This document shows, piece by piece, positions 55,637 through 63,179 of a DNA stretch of 64,000 bases (its first letter is position 1; every line of letters starts with the position of its first letter). Both the position numbers and the translations under genes were made by a program. The notes under the pieces are model-generated. The model saw nothing but the letters and a program-made list of their open reading frames with translations, made no database searches and was not told where the DNA came from. Source of the stretch: a virus; the IMG/VR virus record IMGVR_UViG_3300036771_000090, positions 1-64,000 of that record. One strand, written 5' to 3'.

Positions 55637-55675
55637 GCTGTCCTCTTCCTGGGTTCCTGTGCTGCTGTGGGTTCT

Positions 55676-55704
55676 ATCGTCCCGCATCCAGTCGTCTATG
55701 TCAA
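55676..55704 (-). promoter_or_regulatory. Repeated right-arm promoter, copy 3
   Basis: TTGACA (55699-55704), 17 bases, GACGAT (55676-55681), 40 bases before ATG 55636. This transcript should also run through the tRNA-Glu and the tRNA-like sequence. Confidence 0.78.
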
Positions 55705-55743
55705 ACTATGTTCATCGCTCTGACCTGCGGTGGAGAAACCCGT

Positions 55744-55959
55744 TCATGATTCTTTGGCGAAATGGACTTCCACCGGGCGCGCGTCGTTGAGCGCGGTGGC
55801 GATGGCCTGGGCCACGGAGATGTCCGTGTACCGGGCCACGATGTCCTCCACGGTGCGCGCCGGAACACCCGGCCGGCGGATGACGGACCTGCGGACCACC
55901 ACAGCGTCCTTCAGACGCTGGCGCGTCTCGTACTTCACGGTCATCTTGTGTGCGGGCAT
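55744..55959 (-). CDS. Small basic hypothetical protein
   Basis: A 71-residue protein from ATG 55959 with GGAAGGG upstream. Basic N-terminus (AHKMTVKYETRQRLKDA), then VEDIVARYTDISVAQAIATAL, helical. It lies after the terminator at 56002, with no promoter of the repeated type in front of it, so its transcription is unclear. Confidence 0.6.
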   Translation of the reverse strand: MPAHKMTVKYETRQRLKDAVVVRRSVIRRPGVPARTVEDIVARYTDISVAQAIATALNDARPVEVHFAKES

Positions 55960-56001
55960 GTGGGGGCTGCCCTTCCCTTCCTGGATTCCTGGTACAGACG
56001 T

Positions 56002-56038
56002 CAGCCCCCGGCGGCCGGGAGACGGCCGCCGGGGGCTG
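56002..56038 (-). terminator. 15-bp perfect hairpin terminator
   Basis: CAGCCCCCGGCGGCC and its exact complement around seven bases, 12 bases after the stop at 56050. It ends the five-gene methyltransferase operon. Confidence 0.82.
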
Positions 56039-56049
56039 CTGGGCTGCTC

Positions 56050-56214
56050 TCAGCCCTGTTGTCCGGTGCTGATGTACTCCGCCGCGATGGACAGGTTCTC
56101 CTCCACGAAGCGCGTGTGCTGCTCCGGACGGCATTCGGTCCGGTCGCATTCAATCGCCTCACGGATCACTTCCGCAACGAACTTGCCCGTGTCGGCCACG
56201 GTGGTCCTGATCAC
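56050..56214 (-). CDS. Small hypothetical protein
   Basis: A 54-residue protein from GTG 56214 (GTGA overlap, GGAGGA upstream). Helical and acidic: TGKFVAEVIREAIECDR, RFVEENLSIAAEYIS. One or two cysteines near ECDRTEC. No family is recognised. Last gene of the methyltransferase operon. Confidence 0.55.
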   Translation of the reverse strand: MIRTTVADTGKFVAEVIREAIECDRTECRPEQHTRFVEENLSIAAEYISTGQQG

Positions 56215-56411
56215 ATCGTCCTCCTGTCCGGCAGACTGCTCACGAAGGCGGCTTTCGTCCGCCACGCGGCCCCGCACTGTGTGCAGCGGACCAGGGAGTA
56301 CGGGGACCAGGTCCGCCGGTTTCCGCTGAAGGCGCTGTAATGCGCGTTCCTGATCACGACCACCCAGAAGTCCCGGTGGCCGCGGTCCCGGCACGCCAGT
56401 CCGTCGCTCAC
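56211..56411 (-). CDS. Small Cys-containing protein
   Basis: A 66-residue protein from GTG 56411 (GTGA overlap). It contains an aromatic patch (DFWVVVIRNAHYSAFS), CTQCGAAW and one earlier Cys (LACRDRG), possibly a half zinc ribbon. The function is unknown. Confidence 0.55.
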   Translation of the reverse strand: MSDGLACRDRGHRDFWVVVIRNAHYSAFSGNRRTWSPYSLVRCTQCGAAWRTKAAFVSSLPDRRTM

Positions 56412-56767
56412 CGCCGGGCCGTCCGTTCCGTCCGGCAGCCGCACCCGGTCTGGGAGCAGGTGTCCATCTCTTCGGTGTCGGGCCCGTGATCCGGGTGGCC
56501 GCAGAACCGGCAGGTCTCCAGCCGGTCGTACACCCGGTCAGCCATGATCATGTCCAGCACGGCTTTCCAGGCGTCCGCCTCCTTCTGCCACTGCCGGGTC
56601 AGCCGGCCCAGCGCGGCAGCGCGGGCTTCGGTGGGAACCGCGGCGCTCCACCGGAACCGGTACGCCTCCGTCTTCCTGACCGCCTCCGCGTAGGAGAACC
56701 GGATCTGGGCCTCCACGTTCGCGGTGACCCGGGGGCCGGCGGCCGGACGGCTGTGCGGGGTGGTCAT
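56408..56767 (-). CDS. Zinc-ribbon helical protein
   Basis: A 119-residue protein from ATG 56767 (ATGA over the methyltransferase stop). A long helical region (AEAVRKTEAYRFRWSA, RLTRQWQKEADAWKAVLDM) precedes CRFCGHPDHG and a terminal cluster CSQTGCGC. Coupling to the methyltransferase suggests shared expression but no direct functional link is known. Confidence 0.68.
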   Translation of the reverse strand: MTTPHSRPAAGPRVTANVEAQIRFSYAEAVRKTEAYRFRWSAAVPTEARAAALGRLTRQWQKEADAWKAVLDMIMADRVYDRLETCRFCGHPDHGPDTEEMDTCSQTGCGCRTERTARR

Positions 56768-57732
56768 GAGACAGCCTCCAGGCCGCAGGAACCAGCAGTG
56801 ATCCCGGTAGCTGCGGTGATGAGCGACCGGGCGAACAGGGGGGGTACGACATTGCCGGCAAGGGTGTACCGCTGTCCCGCGTTGCCATGGATGACCAGAT
56901 CCCGCCTGAGTCCGTTAAGAGCGGCGGCTTCGGCGACGGTAGGGCGCAAGTGCGGGAGACTGCGCTCTTTCCACCGGTCGGTTCCCATCGCTTTGCGCAT
57001 GGCCTGGCGGGACCCGTTGCCGAATGGCTCCGCGCCGCCGGTACTTGTTCCGCCGCTGGTAACGGTGGGTGCGGGGCGCTGGGTGTAGCCCCAGCCGATG
57101 ATGTCGGCCATGGCGACCAGCGGGGGCTGGCCGGTCCCGCCGTGGGTGGGTTCGGGCAGGATGACCCCGTGCATCCGGGATGCCAGGAGAACGGCGCGGG
57201 GCCGGTGCGATCCGAGTCCGAACCGGGCCGCGTCAAGAACTCCGGTGGTCACGGAGTAACCGTGGTTCCGGAGGATGCCGGCGTAGTGCTCCCACACGGA
57301 AAGCACGCTGGGCACCTGTTCCATGGCGATCCACTCGGGTTCGAGATCATGTATCCACCGCATGGGTTCAGCGGTGAGAATGCTCCGGGAGTCAAGGCAC
57401 CGGGCCCCGTGCTGTGCACGGGTGTCGTGGCCGCTGGCCAGGTCGTCAATCGCTGAGCAGATGTGCGGAAGGTCGTGGCGGCCTTTCCCGCTGCCCATCC
57501 TGGAGAACGGGGGGCACGGCGGGGACCAGATACCGCCCCAGGTACGGCCACGGAACGGCGCGGTGGGGTACTGGCTCACGTCACAGCGGATGGTCGGATG
57601 CCCGGCGCCGGCCCGGGTGCGGCAAGCGCTCTCACTGAGTTCCAGCCCGGTATCAGACAGGCCAAGCCCGCGGAGGGCTTCGGACCAGCCGATGCCCGCG
57701 AAGCCGTGGACGATACGGCCGGCGGCCGTCAC
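56764..57732 (-). CDS. Cytosine-C5 DNA methyltransferase (orphan)
   Basis: A 322-residue protein from GTG 57732 (GTGA overlap). Motif I HGFAGIGWSEALRG near residue 10, motif IV SPPCPPFSRMG with catalytic Cys near 71, motif VI-like MEQVPSVLS (Glu-Gln-Val in place of Glu-Asn-Val), motif VIII SHRPRAVLLA and motif X AGNVVPP near 290. It methylates cytosine in a specific DNA sequence. No restriction enzyme is adjacent, so it most likely protects phage DNA from host restriction. Confidence 0.9.
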   Translation of the reverse strand: MTAAGRIVHGFAGIGWSEALRGLGLSDTGLELSESACRTRAGAGHPTIRCDVSQYPTAPFRGRTWGGIWSPPCPPFSRMGSGKGRHDLPHICSAIDDLASGHDTRAQHGARCLDSRSILTAEPMRWIHDLEPEWIAMEQVPSVLSVWEHYAGILRNHGYSVTTGVLDAARFGLGSHRPRAVLLASRMHGVILPEPTHGGTGQPPLVAMADIIGWGYTQRPAPTVTSGGTSTGGAEPFGNGSRQAMRKAMGTDRWKERSLPHLRPTVAEAAALNGLRRDLVIHGNAGQRYTLAGNVVPPLFARSLITAATGITAGSCGLEAVS

Positions 57733-58889
57733 CGGCCCGGCTCCGCCCACTGGGCACCGATACCGGCCAGCCAGGCGGTGACCAGCTCCTCCGCCATCCG
57801 CTGCGCGGTCAGTGCGTCGTTGTGGCCTCTCAGGTGTTCCGGGACGTAGACCGGGAGAACAGTGCTCACCACGTAGTTCGGATCGGTCCGCCGGGACTTC
57901 CAGCTCAGGGAGACCAGTTCGACACCGTTGGAGCGGCCCCGGTACCCGGACCCTTCGGTCCTCCTCCAGACGATCGGGGTCCCCGGGTACGCCTCCTCCA
58001 GCGCGTCGGCCAGGAACTGGCGGCGCCCCAGACGCTGCTCCTCCACGGTCCGGATCACGCGGATCTTCACCGCGTCGCGGTACACGGCGGAGTACGACGT
58101 TCCGGGCCGCCCGTCGCCCGGAAGCCGGTAGCTGACCGAGTCGTCCGTGATCTGCTCGATCCAGCCGGTGGCCTTCGAGCCGGACAGTTTCCAGGACAGC
58201 TCCACTTCGTCCCCCTCCTGGACAGCCTGGGCCGCCCGGGGCGCCGGGTTGCTCTCGCTGCACCGGGTGTGGCCCAGGTCGTAGCAGTCGTGGAAGGGGA
58301 GCCGGTCCGCGTCCGTCTTGAAGTCCGCGATGAAGGCCGTACCGTCCGCCAGCGTTCCGGCCAGGTCGGGCTGGTACTCCGTCAGCGGGTACGTCCAGGA
58401 GGCGCTGAAGACGTCTCCGCAGATCTTCACCACGTCGTCCCCGGTCTTCCAGGCGTGACCGGGCTGGACCTTCCAGACCTCCGGGGCACCGTTCACCTGG
58501 ACGGTGATCTTGTTGGCTCCCCGGACACCGGTGACGCTGCCGCGCGGAGTGGACGGGGTGGTCCCGAAGAAGTGCTGCGACAACAGATACGCCTCCGCCG
58601 TGGCGGAGATCTCTTCGTGGCTGGCCGCCAGGCGCTCCACTTCCTCCAGCGCCTCCGCCGGGGTCAGCCGGCCAACGGCGTCCGCCGGACGCTCGGTGCC
58701 GGCCGCAGCCCAGCCGGCCGCGGTGAGGTAGTGGCCCATCTCGCCGTCGTGCCGGCCGTACTCCACCAGCCCGCGGTCCATCAGCGCCACCCTGGTTCCG
58801 GTCCTTCCGGAGTTCAGGTACTGCCATCCGCGGTTCCGCGCGAACGCGTCCAGCATGTTCATCATCACGGGGGAGAGCTTCCTGGCCAT
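57729..58889 (-). CDS. RPAD-family accessory protein, member 1
   Basis: A 386-residue protein from ATG 58889 with GGAAGAAGGA upstream. Residues 1-65 look like a winged helix (MMNMLDAFARNRGWQYL, TGTRVALMDRGLVEYG, HYLTAAGWAAAG). The linker motif ERPADAVGRLTPAEALEE is shared with the three genes to the right. The unique C-terminal 290 residues include beta-rich segments (EVWKVQPGHAWKTGDD, TAFIADFKTDADRLPFHD). First gene of the methyltransferase operon, behind its own promoter. Confidence 0.72.
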   Translation of the reverse strand: MARKLSPVMMNMLDAFARNRGWQYLNSGRTGTRVALMDRGLVEYGRHDGEMGHYLTAAGWAAAGTERPADAVGRLTPAEALEEVERLAASHEEISATAEAYLLSQHFFGTTPSTPRGSVTGVRGANKITVQVNGAPEVWKVQPGHAWKTGDDVVKICGDVFSASWTYPLTEYQPDLAGTLADGTAFIADFKTDADRLPFHDCYDLGHTRCSESNPAPRAAQAVQEGDEVELSWKLSGSKATGWIEQITDDSVSYRLPGDGRPGTSYSAVYRDAVKIRVIRTVEEQRLGRRQFLADALEEAYPGTPIVWRRTEGSGYRGRSNGVELVSLSWKSRRTDPNYVVSTVLPVYVPEHLRGHNDALTAQRMAEELVTAWLAGIGAQWAEPGR

Positions 58890-59021
58890 CAGTTCCTTCT
58901 TCCTGTTCCGCCGGTGGTGGGGACCGGCCGCCGTGCGACCCCGGTACGTGGTGTCCCCGGTCGATGCTCCCGGCATCTCGTTGGCGTCCGGTCCCCGTCC
59001 CGGTCTCCCGGGCACAGCTCT

Positions 59022-59050
59022 ATCTTCCCGTACTCCAGTGTCTATGTCAA
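59022..59050 (-). promoter_or_regulatory. Repeated right-arm promoter, copy 4
   Basis: TTGACA (59045-59050), 17 bases, GAAGAT (59022-59027). It should drive the 58889-to-56050 operon; the leader is longer than in other copies (132 bases). Confidence 0.75.
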
Positions 59051-59109
59051 ATGATGTCCAACGCTGTGAGCTGCGACAATGAAACCAGTTCATGATTCTT
59101 TGACACAGG

Positions 59110-59139
59110 GAAGCCCCCGGACGGCTGTCCGGGGGCTTC
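59110..59139 (-). terminator. 13-bp perfect hairpin terminator
   Basis: GAAGCCCCCGGAC and its complement with a four-base loop, 19 bases after the stop at 59158. Confidence 0.82.
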
Positions 59140-59157
59140 AGGGGCGGTACGGCTGGG

Positions 59158-60279
59158 CTACTCCTCCAGCGCGTCGTCCAGTACGCGCCGCAGCGCGCGC
59201 AGGTCGTCCAGCGTCAGCCCCGGGCAGCCGGGCGTCCGGCCGATGATGATCCGGCTGCCGCTTTCCTGGTCCAGGCTCTCCAGCACGGCGTGGAAGTTGT
59301 CCACGACGTCCGGGACGTGCTCCGGGACGGTCTCCGGGACGGTCTCCTTCTCCTCCACCGGCAGCGCGGTTCCGGACAGGTCGGTCTTCACCGCTCCGGC
59401 GTACGTCCGGTACCCCTGGCTCTTCAGGTGGTCGAAGTGCTCCTGATGACCGGCGCACAGGAGCGACACCTTCCCGTCGGACCACACCACCCGGACCACC
59501 GCCGGGGCTCCGCAGCCGGTCCCGTTGCCGCTGGTGGTCTCCGGCACCTGGCCGGCCGTGCAGCGGGGGTTCTCCTTCACGCACACCATGTCCCCGTGGC
59601 CGGCCTGGAGCATGGCGTCCCGGGTGGCCCAGGCCGTCCCGCACTCGCACTCCACGGATTCGTCCGCCTGCTCCGGCTCCAGGTCGTCCACGAACTGCCG
59701 CGTGTCACTGCTCCAGGGGATGGTGTCGGTCGGGTCCATGTGGACCGTGACGTACGTGCGTCCGTGGTTCGGGTGACCCGGATTGTCCACCACGCCACGG
59801 TTCTCCTGCCGCACCGTTCCCGTCCGGCCGCGGTAGCCGGTGTTCGCGTCCAGACGGATCTGGACCCGGGTCCCCATCGGCCACGATTCGTCCAGGGCCG
59901 GGACGTCCATCACCGTGACGCGCGCCTTCGGGTCCCAGTGCATACCATCCCCGGGGCGGATTCCCCGGCAGCCGGGGAATCCCCAGCCGTTCAGCCGCTC
60001 CGCGTACTCCAGCGCTTCGGCCGGCGTCATCCTGCCGTCGTCCGCCGGACGCCCGGTCCCGGACAGCTCCTGGACCAGGGTCCAGCCGGCGGGGGTGAGG
60101 ACCGGGAACAGCCAGGCGTCCCCGTCCTTGTCGGTCACGTTGTGCTGGTAGGTGATCAGACCCCGGTTGATCAACGCGTCTTCCGTGCGGTTGTTGCAGT
60201 AGGCCACGGTCCCCTGGTACCCGTTCTCCGCGGCGTGCCGGAGTTCTGCTTCCATCTTCGGGGAGATGCGAACGGCCAT
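59158..60279 (-). CDS. RPAD-family accessory protein, member 2
   Basis: A 373-residue protein from ATG 60279. N-terminal winged-helix-like part (ELRHAAENGYQGTVAYC, TEDALINRGLITYQ, FPVLTPAGWTLVQEL), then GTGRPADDGRMTPAEALEYA, the family linker. The C-terminal 270 residues are unique, with a KOW/SH3-like strand (GTRVQIRLDANTGYRGRTG), a Cys/His-rich zinc site (CECGTAW, CVKENPRC, CGAP, CAGHQEH) and a helical end. One gene per transcript. Function unknown. Confidence 0.7.
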   Translation of the reverse strand: MAVRISPKMEAELRHAAENGYQGTVAYCNNRTEDALINRGLITYQHNVTDKDGDAWLFPVLTPAGWTLVQELSGTGRPADDGRMTPAEALEYAERLNGWGFPGCRGIRPGDGMHWDPKARVTVMDVPALDESWPMGTRVQIRLDANTGYRGRTGTVRQENRGVVDNPGHPNHGRTYVTVHMDPTDTIPWSSDTRQFVDDLEPEQADESVECECGTAWATRDAMLQAGHGDMVCVKENPRCTAGQVPETTSGNGTGCGAPAVVRVVWSDGKVSLLCAGHQEHFDHLKSQGYRTYAGAVKTDLSGTALPVEEKETVPETVPEHVPDVVDNFHAVLESLDQESGSRIIIGRTPGCPGLTLDDLRALRRVLDDALEE

Positions 60280-60320
60280 CGGGTCCTTCTTTCCTGGGTT
60301 CCTGTCGTGCTGTTGGTTCC

Positions 60321-60349
60321 ATCTTCCCGCACCTGCTTGTCTATGTCAA
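60321..60349 (-). promoter_or_regulatory. Repeated right-arm promoter, copy 5
   Basis: TTGACA (60344-60349), 17 bases, GAAGAT (60321-60326), 42 bases before ATG 60279. A small palindrome TTGCA-CAGGA-TGCAA lies 18 bases farther upstream (60367-60381). Confidence 0.8.
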
Positions 60350-60382
60350 GTCATGTCATAGACCATTTGCACAGGATGCAAA

Positions 60383-60415
60383 CGGCCCCCGGGAGGGTTG
60401 TCCTCCCGGGGGCCG
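60383..60415 (-). terminator. 14-bp perfect hairpin terminator
   Basis: CGGCCCCCGGGAGG and its complement with a five-base loop, 17 bases after the stop at 60432. Confidence 0.82.
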
Positions 60416-60431
60416 CCGTGCTCCGGCCGGG

Positions 60432-61319
60432 TCAGCTCTTCCAGGGGCCCATGACGGCCACCATCTCCCCCTTCTCCAGGGTCCGGACGTTCCCGTCCGC
60501 GCGGGTGATGACCACCAGCTCCGGCGTGACCTCCCTGCCGTCGCGCCAGACGCTGTACTCCGCGGTCTTCAGCTCCACGGATGCGATCGTCCAGGCGGCT
60601 TCGAATCCGGGGCGGACGGCCCAGTACCGGTACCCGGGCTTGAAGTCCTCCGCGGCCAGCTCCGTGATCGCGGGCTTCTCCGCGGCCGGCTCCATGTCCT
60701 CCAGCCGGACGTACACGATGGTCTGGTGGTCGTCTTCCCGGACCGCGTGCAGACCGTTGCGCCAGTAGGACACGTACCGGGCGGTGAAGGCCGGCTGGGG
60801 AACCCAGGTCCGGTTCCAGGTGTCGAAGTGCGACTGCCGGACGATGACCTGGTCGTCCCTGGTGTAGGTGCGCTCTCCCGCTGCCGGGTACGCCTCCGCC
60901 AGCGCCTCCTCCACGGTCAGCCGGTCAGCGTCTTCCGCAGCACCCGGGTACAGGGTGCGAGCGTCCAGGATCGCGTCAAGTTCGGAGTAGCTGTACCCCG
61001 TCATGCCGTCCCGCCAGGCCGCGTCCGCCAGCGCCTCCTCCACGGTCAGCCGGCCGGTGTCCGCCGGACGGTCCACGCCGTGCTCTGCCAGCCACGACCA
61101 GCCCGCCATGGTGATGACCAGGATGTGGCTGGCACCGTACGTCGGCTTCGGGTGGTCGGTCAGCTCCAGCAGACCACGGGAGACCAGCGCCTTCGCGGTG
61201 GTGTTCCGGCCGTTGAAGACGACCCGGTCACTGCCGTACTTCGCCTGGGTGGCGGCCACGTTGGTCAGGTACTGCCCCATGGTCTGGCTGAGCTTCGGGG
61301 ACTTGGCGGTGACGATCAT
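60432..61319 (-). CDS. RPAD-family accessory protein, member 3
   Basis: A 295-residue protein from ATG 61319. N-terminus (KLSQTMGQYLTNVAATQ, TTAKALVSRGLLEL, LVITMAGWSWLAEHG) is the winged-helix-like part, followed by GVDRPADTGRLTVEEALADA and a second DRLTVEEALAEAYPA, an internal duplication of the motif. The C-terminal 170 residues contain KOW-like strands and a tail (TRADGNVRTLEKGEMVAVM). An in-frame ATG 14 codons upstream overlaps the -10 box and is not a likely start. Confidence 0.7.
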   Translation of the reverse strand: MIVTAKSPKLSQTMGQYLTNVAATQAKYGSDRVVFNGRNTTAKALVSRGLLELTDHPKPTYGASHILVITMAGWSWLAEHGVDRPADTGRLTVEEALADAAWRDGMTGYSYSELDAILDARTLYPGAAEDADRLTVEEALAEAYPAAGERTYTRDDQVIVRQSHFDTWNRTWVPQPAFTARYVSYWRNGLHAVREDDHQTIVYVRLEDMEPAAEKPAITELAAEDFKPGYRYWAVRPGFEAAWTIASVELKTAEYSVWRDGREVTPELVVITRADGNVRTLEKGEMVAVMGPWKS

Positions 61320-61359
61320 CGGGTCCTTCTTTCCTGGGTTCCTGTGCTGCTGTGACTCC

Positions 61360-61388
61360 ATAGTTCCGCGAATCCTGGTCTATGTCAA
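61360..61388 (-). promoter_or_regulatory. Repeated right-arm promoter, copy 6
   Basis: TTGACA (61383-61388), 17 bases, AACTAT (61360-61365), 41 bases before ATG 61319. It differs from copies 1-5 in the -10 hexamer and is almost identical to copy 7. Confidence 0.82.
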
Positions 61389-61415
61389 GTCATGTCATAG
61401 ATTATTTCCCAGGAC

Positions 61416-61457
61416 ACAGGCCGGCCCGGGAGGACAGTTCCTCCCGGGCCGGCCTGT
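61416..61457 (-). terminator. 17-bp perfect hairpin terminator
   Basis: ACAGGCCGGCCCGGGAG and its complement around eight bases, six bases after the stop at 61463. Confidence 0.82.
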
Positions 61458-61462
61458 GCTGG

Positions 61463-62137
61463 TCAGACCGCTTCCACCGATATGGTCTCCAGCTCCGGGA
61501 TAGATCCCAGTTCGGGACGCACCGCAAGCAGCTTCCGCGCGATGCGGCGGACCGCGGGGAAGGACGGGACGGGCGGGTTTGCGTGCAGACCGGACAGCGT
61601 GCTGAACACGTAGGTGTACGCCTCATAGTCATCCTGGGTGACGCGTCCGGTGTGGTACTGGTCCTCCAGACTGCCCAGCGTCAGCCTGCTCATACGCAGG
61701 ACATCGCAGTCTTCGCAGCGCAATTCAAGGTGCCGGTTGCCGCTTCCGGTGTAAGCGATGTCGCACATGATCCGGTCTGACGCGTTGTGCATACGACAGT
61801 CCGTCACGGTACGGGCGGTCCGGTCTTCCACGCTGTCCAGCGCCTCTTCCACGGTCAGCCGACCGGCGTCCGCCGGGCGGTCCATGCCGTATGCGGCCTT
61901 CAGGAAGGCCCAGCCGTCCAGCGTGACGGTCCAGAGCAGCGTGGTGTCGTGGACCCGGTACTCACCCAACGCACCCAGTTCCGCGTTCGTGGACCAGCGG
62001 ATCATCCCGCGGCGCTCCAGCGCCAGGAGCGTCCGCTTCTCCGGCTCCAGGTGCGCCCGGTAGGCTCCGCGGCCCAGGTAGACCAGCGCCTCCTCCATGG
62101 TCTGGCTGAGCTTCAGGGACTTGGCGGTGGCGGTCAT
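61463..62137 (-). CDS. RPAD-family accessory protein, member 4
   Basis: A 224-residue protein from ATG 62137. The N-terminus (KSLKLSQTMEEALVYLG, LLALERRGMIRWS, WTVTLDGWAFLKAAYG) closely resembles member 3, as does GMDRPADAGRLTVEEALDSV. The C-terminal 110 residues are different, with a Cys cluster (DCRMHN, MCDIAY, LRCEDCDVL) and helices. Promoter, leader and ATG context are nearly identical to member 3, so the pair arose by a recent cassette duplication. Confidence 0.72.
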   Translation of the reverse strand: MTATAKSLKLSQTMEEALVYLGRGAYRAHLEPEKRTLLALERRGMIRWSTNAELGALGEYRVHDTTLLWTVTLDGWAFLKAAYGMDRPADAGRLTVEEALDSVEDRTARTVTDCRMHNASDRIMCDIAYTGSGNRHLELRCEDCDVLRMSRLTLGSLEDQYHTGRVTQDDYEAYTYVFSTLSGLHANPPVPSFPAVRRIARKLLAVRPELGSIPELETISVEAV

Positions 62138-62177
62138 CGGGTCCTTCTTTCCTGGGTTCCTGTGCTGCTGTGACTCC

Positions 62178-62206
62178 ATAGTCCCGTGAATCCTGGTCTA
62201 CGTCAA
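62178..62206 (-). promoter_or_regulatory. Repeated right-arm promoter, copy 7
   Basis: TTGACG (62201-62206), 17 bases, GACTAT (62178-62183), 41 bases before ATG 62137. Confidence 0.8.
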
Positions 62207-62239
62207 GTCATGTCATAGATTCTTTCCGGGACACGGCGA

Positions 62240-62267
62240 AGCCCCGGGGGACCGGGCCCCCGGGGCT
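62240..62267 (-). terminator. 11-bp perfect hairpin terminator
   Basis: AGCCCCGGGGG and its complement around six bases, 15 bases after the stop at 62282. It ends the membrane-protein operon. Confidence 0.8.
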
Positions 62268-62281
62268 GCCTGTACCACGTC

Positions 62282-62695
62282 TCACCTGCGGCGCTTCCCC
62301 TTGCCCTTCGGCTCCTCCAGGGTCTCCCGGAGTGACTTGATCGCGGCAGCGCTTCCGATCATCAGCACGGCCACCGCTCCGACGGCCGCAGCCGCCGCGA
62401 TGACCAGCGCCACCACGGAACCCAGGACAGCGATCAGGACCGGCGCCAGGATGACCGCGATCACGGCCAGACCGCCGGTGATGACCAGTCCGCCGAGAAG
62501 GACGAAGAAGTACGGGACGTACCGGTCCAGGACGTTCTGACCGGGATTCTGGTTCACCGGCGCCGTGTCGATCACCGGCGCCGCGTAGTGGTGGTGGATG
62601 TGGATGACCTGGTCTCCTCCGGGGATCTGGCCCGTCTCCCCTGCCGAAGGCAGGTAGGTGGTCCGGTGGACCACCGCCTTGCGCTGCTCTTCCAT
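62282..62695 (-). CDS. Membrane protein, possibly Spd-like
   Basis: A 137-residue protein from ATG 62695 with GAGGAAGC upstream. A soluble N-terminal 55 residues includes VIHIHHHYAAPVID, then two to three hydrophobic segments (YFFVLLGGLVITGGLAVIAVILAPVLIAVLGSVVALVIAA in parts) and a basic Lys/Arg tail. Size, topology and place next to the putative translocase recall the small hydrophobic Spd proteins of Streptomyces conjugative plasmids, but sequence identity was not checked. Confidence 0.72.
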   Translation of the reverse strand: MEEQRKAVVHRTTYLPSAGETGQIPGGDQVIHIHHHYAAPVIDTAPVNQNPGQNVLDRYVPYFFVLLGGLVITGGLAVIAVILAPVLIAVLGSVVALVIAAAAAVGAVAVLMIGSAAAIKSLRETLEEPKGKGKRRR

Positions 62696-62701
62696 GCTTC
62701 C

Positions 62702-62803
62702 TCACATCCAGTGCGACACGGCCCAGACCGCTGCCAGGAACAGCAGAACGATCACGGCCAGGGTGCGGTTGGCACGCCACCGGGCCGACCGCCTGTGACT
62801 CAC
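62702..62803 (-). CDS. 33-residue single-span membrane protein
   Basis: A short ORF from GTG 62803 (GTGA overlap with the upstream stop). A basic N-terminus (SHRRSARWRANR) is followed by one span (TLAVIVLLFLAAVWAVS). Its stop lies seven bases before the next ATG. The 'basic then hydrophobic' layout in a tight operon supports translation. Confidence 0.6.
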   Translation of the reverse strand: MSHRRSARWRANRTLAVIVLLFLAAVWAVSHWM

Positions 62804-63003
62804 GGGCGGGCCCGGCGCCGGACCACGGCGTACAGCGGCGCGGTGATGATGGCGTCCGCCACGACGATGAACACGATGGCCAGGAAGGTGGCCGCCACCG
62901 GACTGTTGACCTTGTCGCCCGGCAGCAGCGAAGCCACCATGGCGATCAGCAGCAGCACGGCCGCCGCGTGGACGAAGTAGATTATTTCCTTGATCGCTCG
63001 CAT
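62800..63003 (-). CDS. Two-span membrane protein
   Basis: A 67-residue protein from ATG 63003 with GAAGGAAG upstream. Two hydrophobic segments (IYFVHAAAVLLLIAMVASLL and ATFLAIVFIVVADAIITAPL) flank a short loop, with a basic tail RRRARP. First gene after the repeat array at 63077-63173. A membrane partner of the translocase is plausible. Confidence 0.68.
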   Translation of the reverse strand: MRAIKEIIYFVHAAAVLLLIAMVASLLPGDKVNSPVAATFLAIVFIVVADAIITAPLYAVVRRRARP

Positions 63004-63076
63004 GATCGTTTTCTTCCTTCTCGGGTGTCTGACGCGGGTTGTGACGGATCGGGAGAGTGTCTTAGGTCGGAGCCGG

Positions 63077-63173
63077 TGTCAGCGGTCTGACAGGCGTTTC
63101 TGACAGCCTTCTGACAAGGGCTGACACCGGCTCTGACATGCGGTTCTGACAGGTACTGACACCGGCTCTGACA
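63077..63173. repeat. Array of eight TCTGACAG-like repeats
   Basis: CTGACA occurs at 63087, 63100, 63111, 63121, 63133, 63146, 63156 and 63168 on the + strand, spaced 10-13 bases, mostly inside the 8-base word TCTGACAG, with one inverted copy at 63077. CTGACACCGGCTCTGACA occurs twice. The array fills the gap between the translocase stop and the membrane-protein operon. It has the form of an iteron or of a clt/TRS locus. Confidence 0.85.
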
Positions 63174-63179
63174 GGGTCT

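Noticed and set aside
60432-61361. Upstream in-frame ATG (61361) as the start of RPAD member 3, and likewise 62179 for member 4
   Set aside because: These ATGs overlap the -10 hexamers of the promoters, so they would not be on the mRNA; the downstream ATGs have GGAAAGAAGGA ribosome sites.
63077-63173. CRISPR or simple terminator array
   Set aside because: The units are 8 bases at 10-13 base spacing, mostly direct and without unique spacers, which fits protein-binding repeats.
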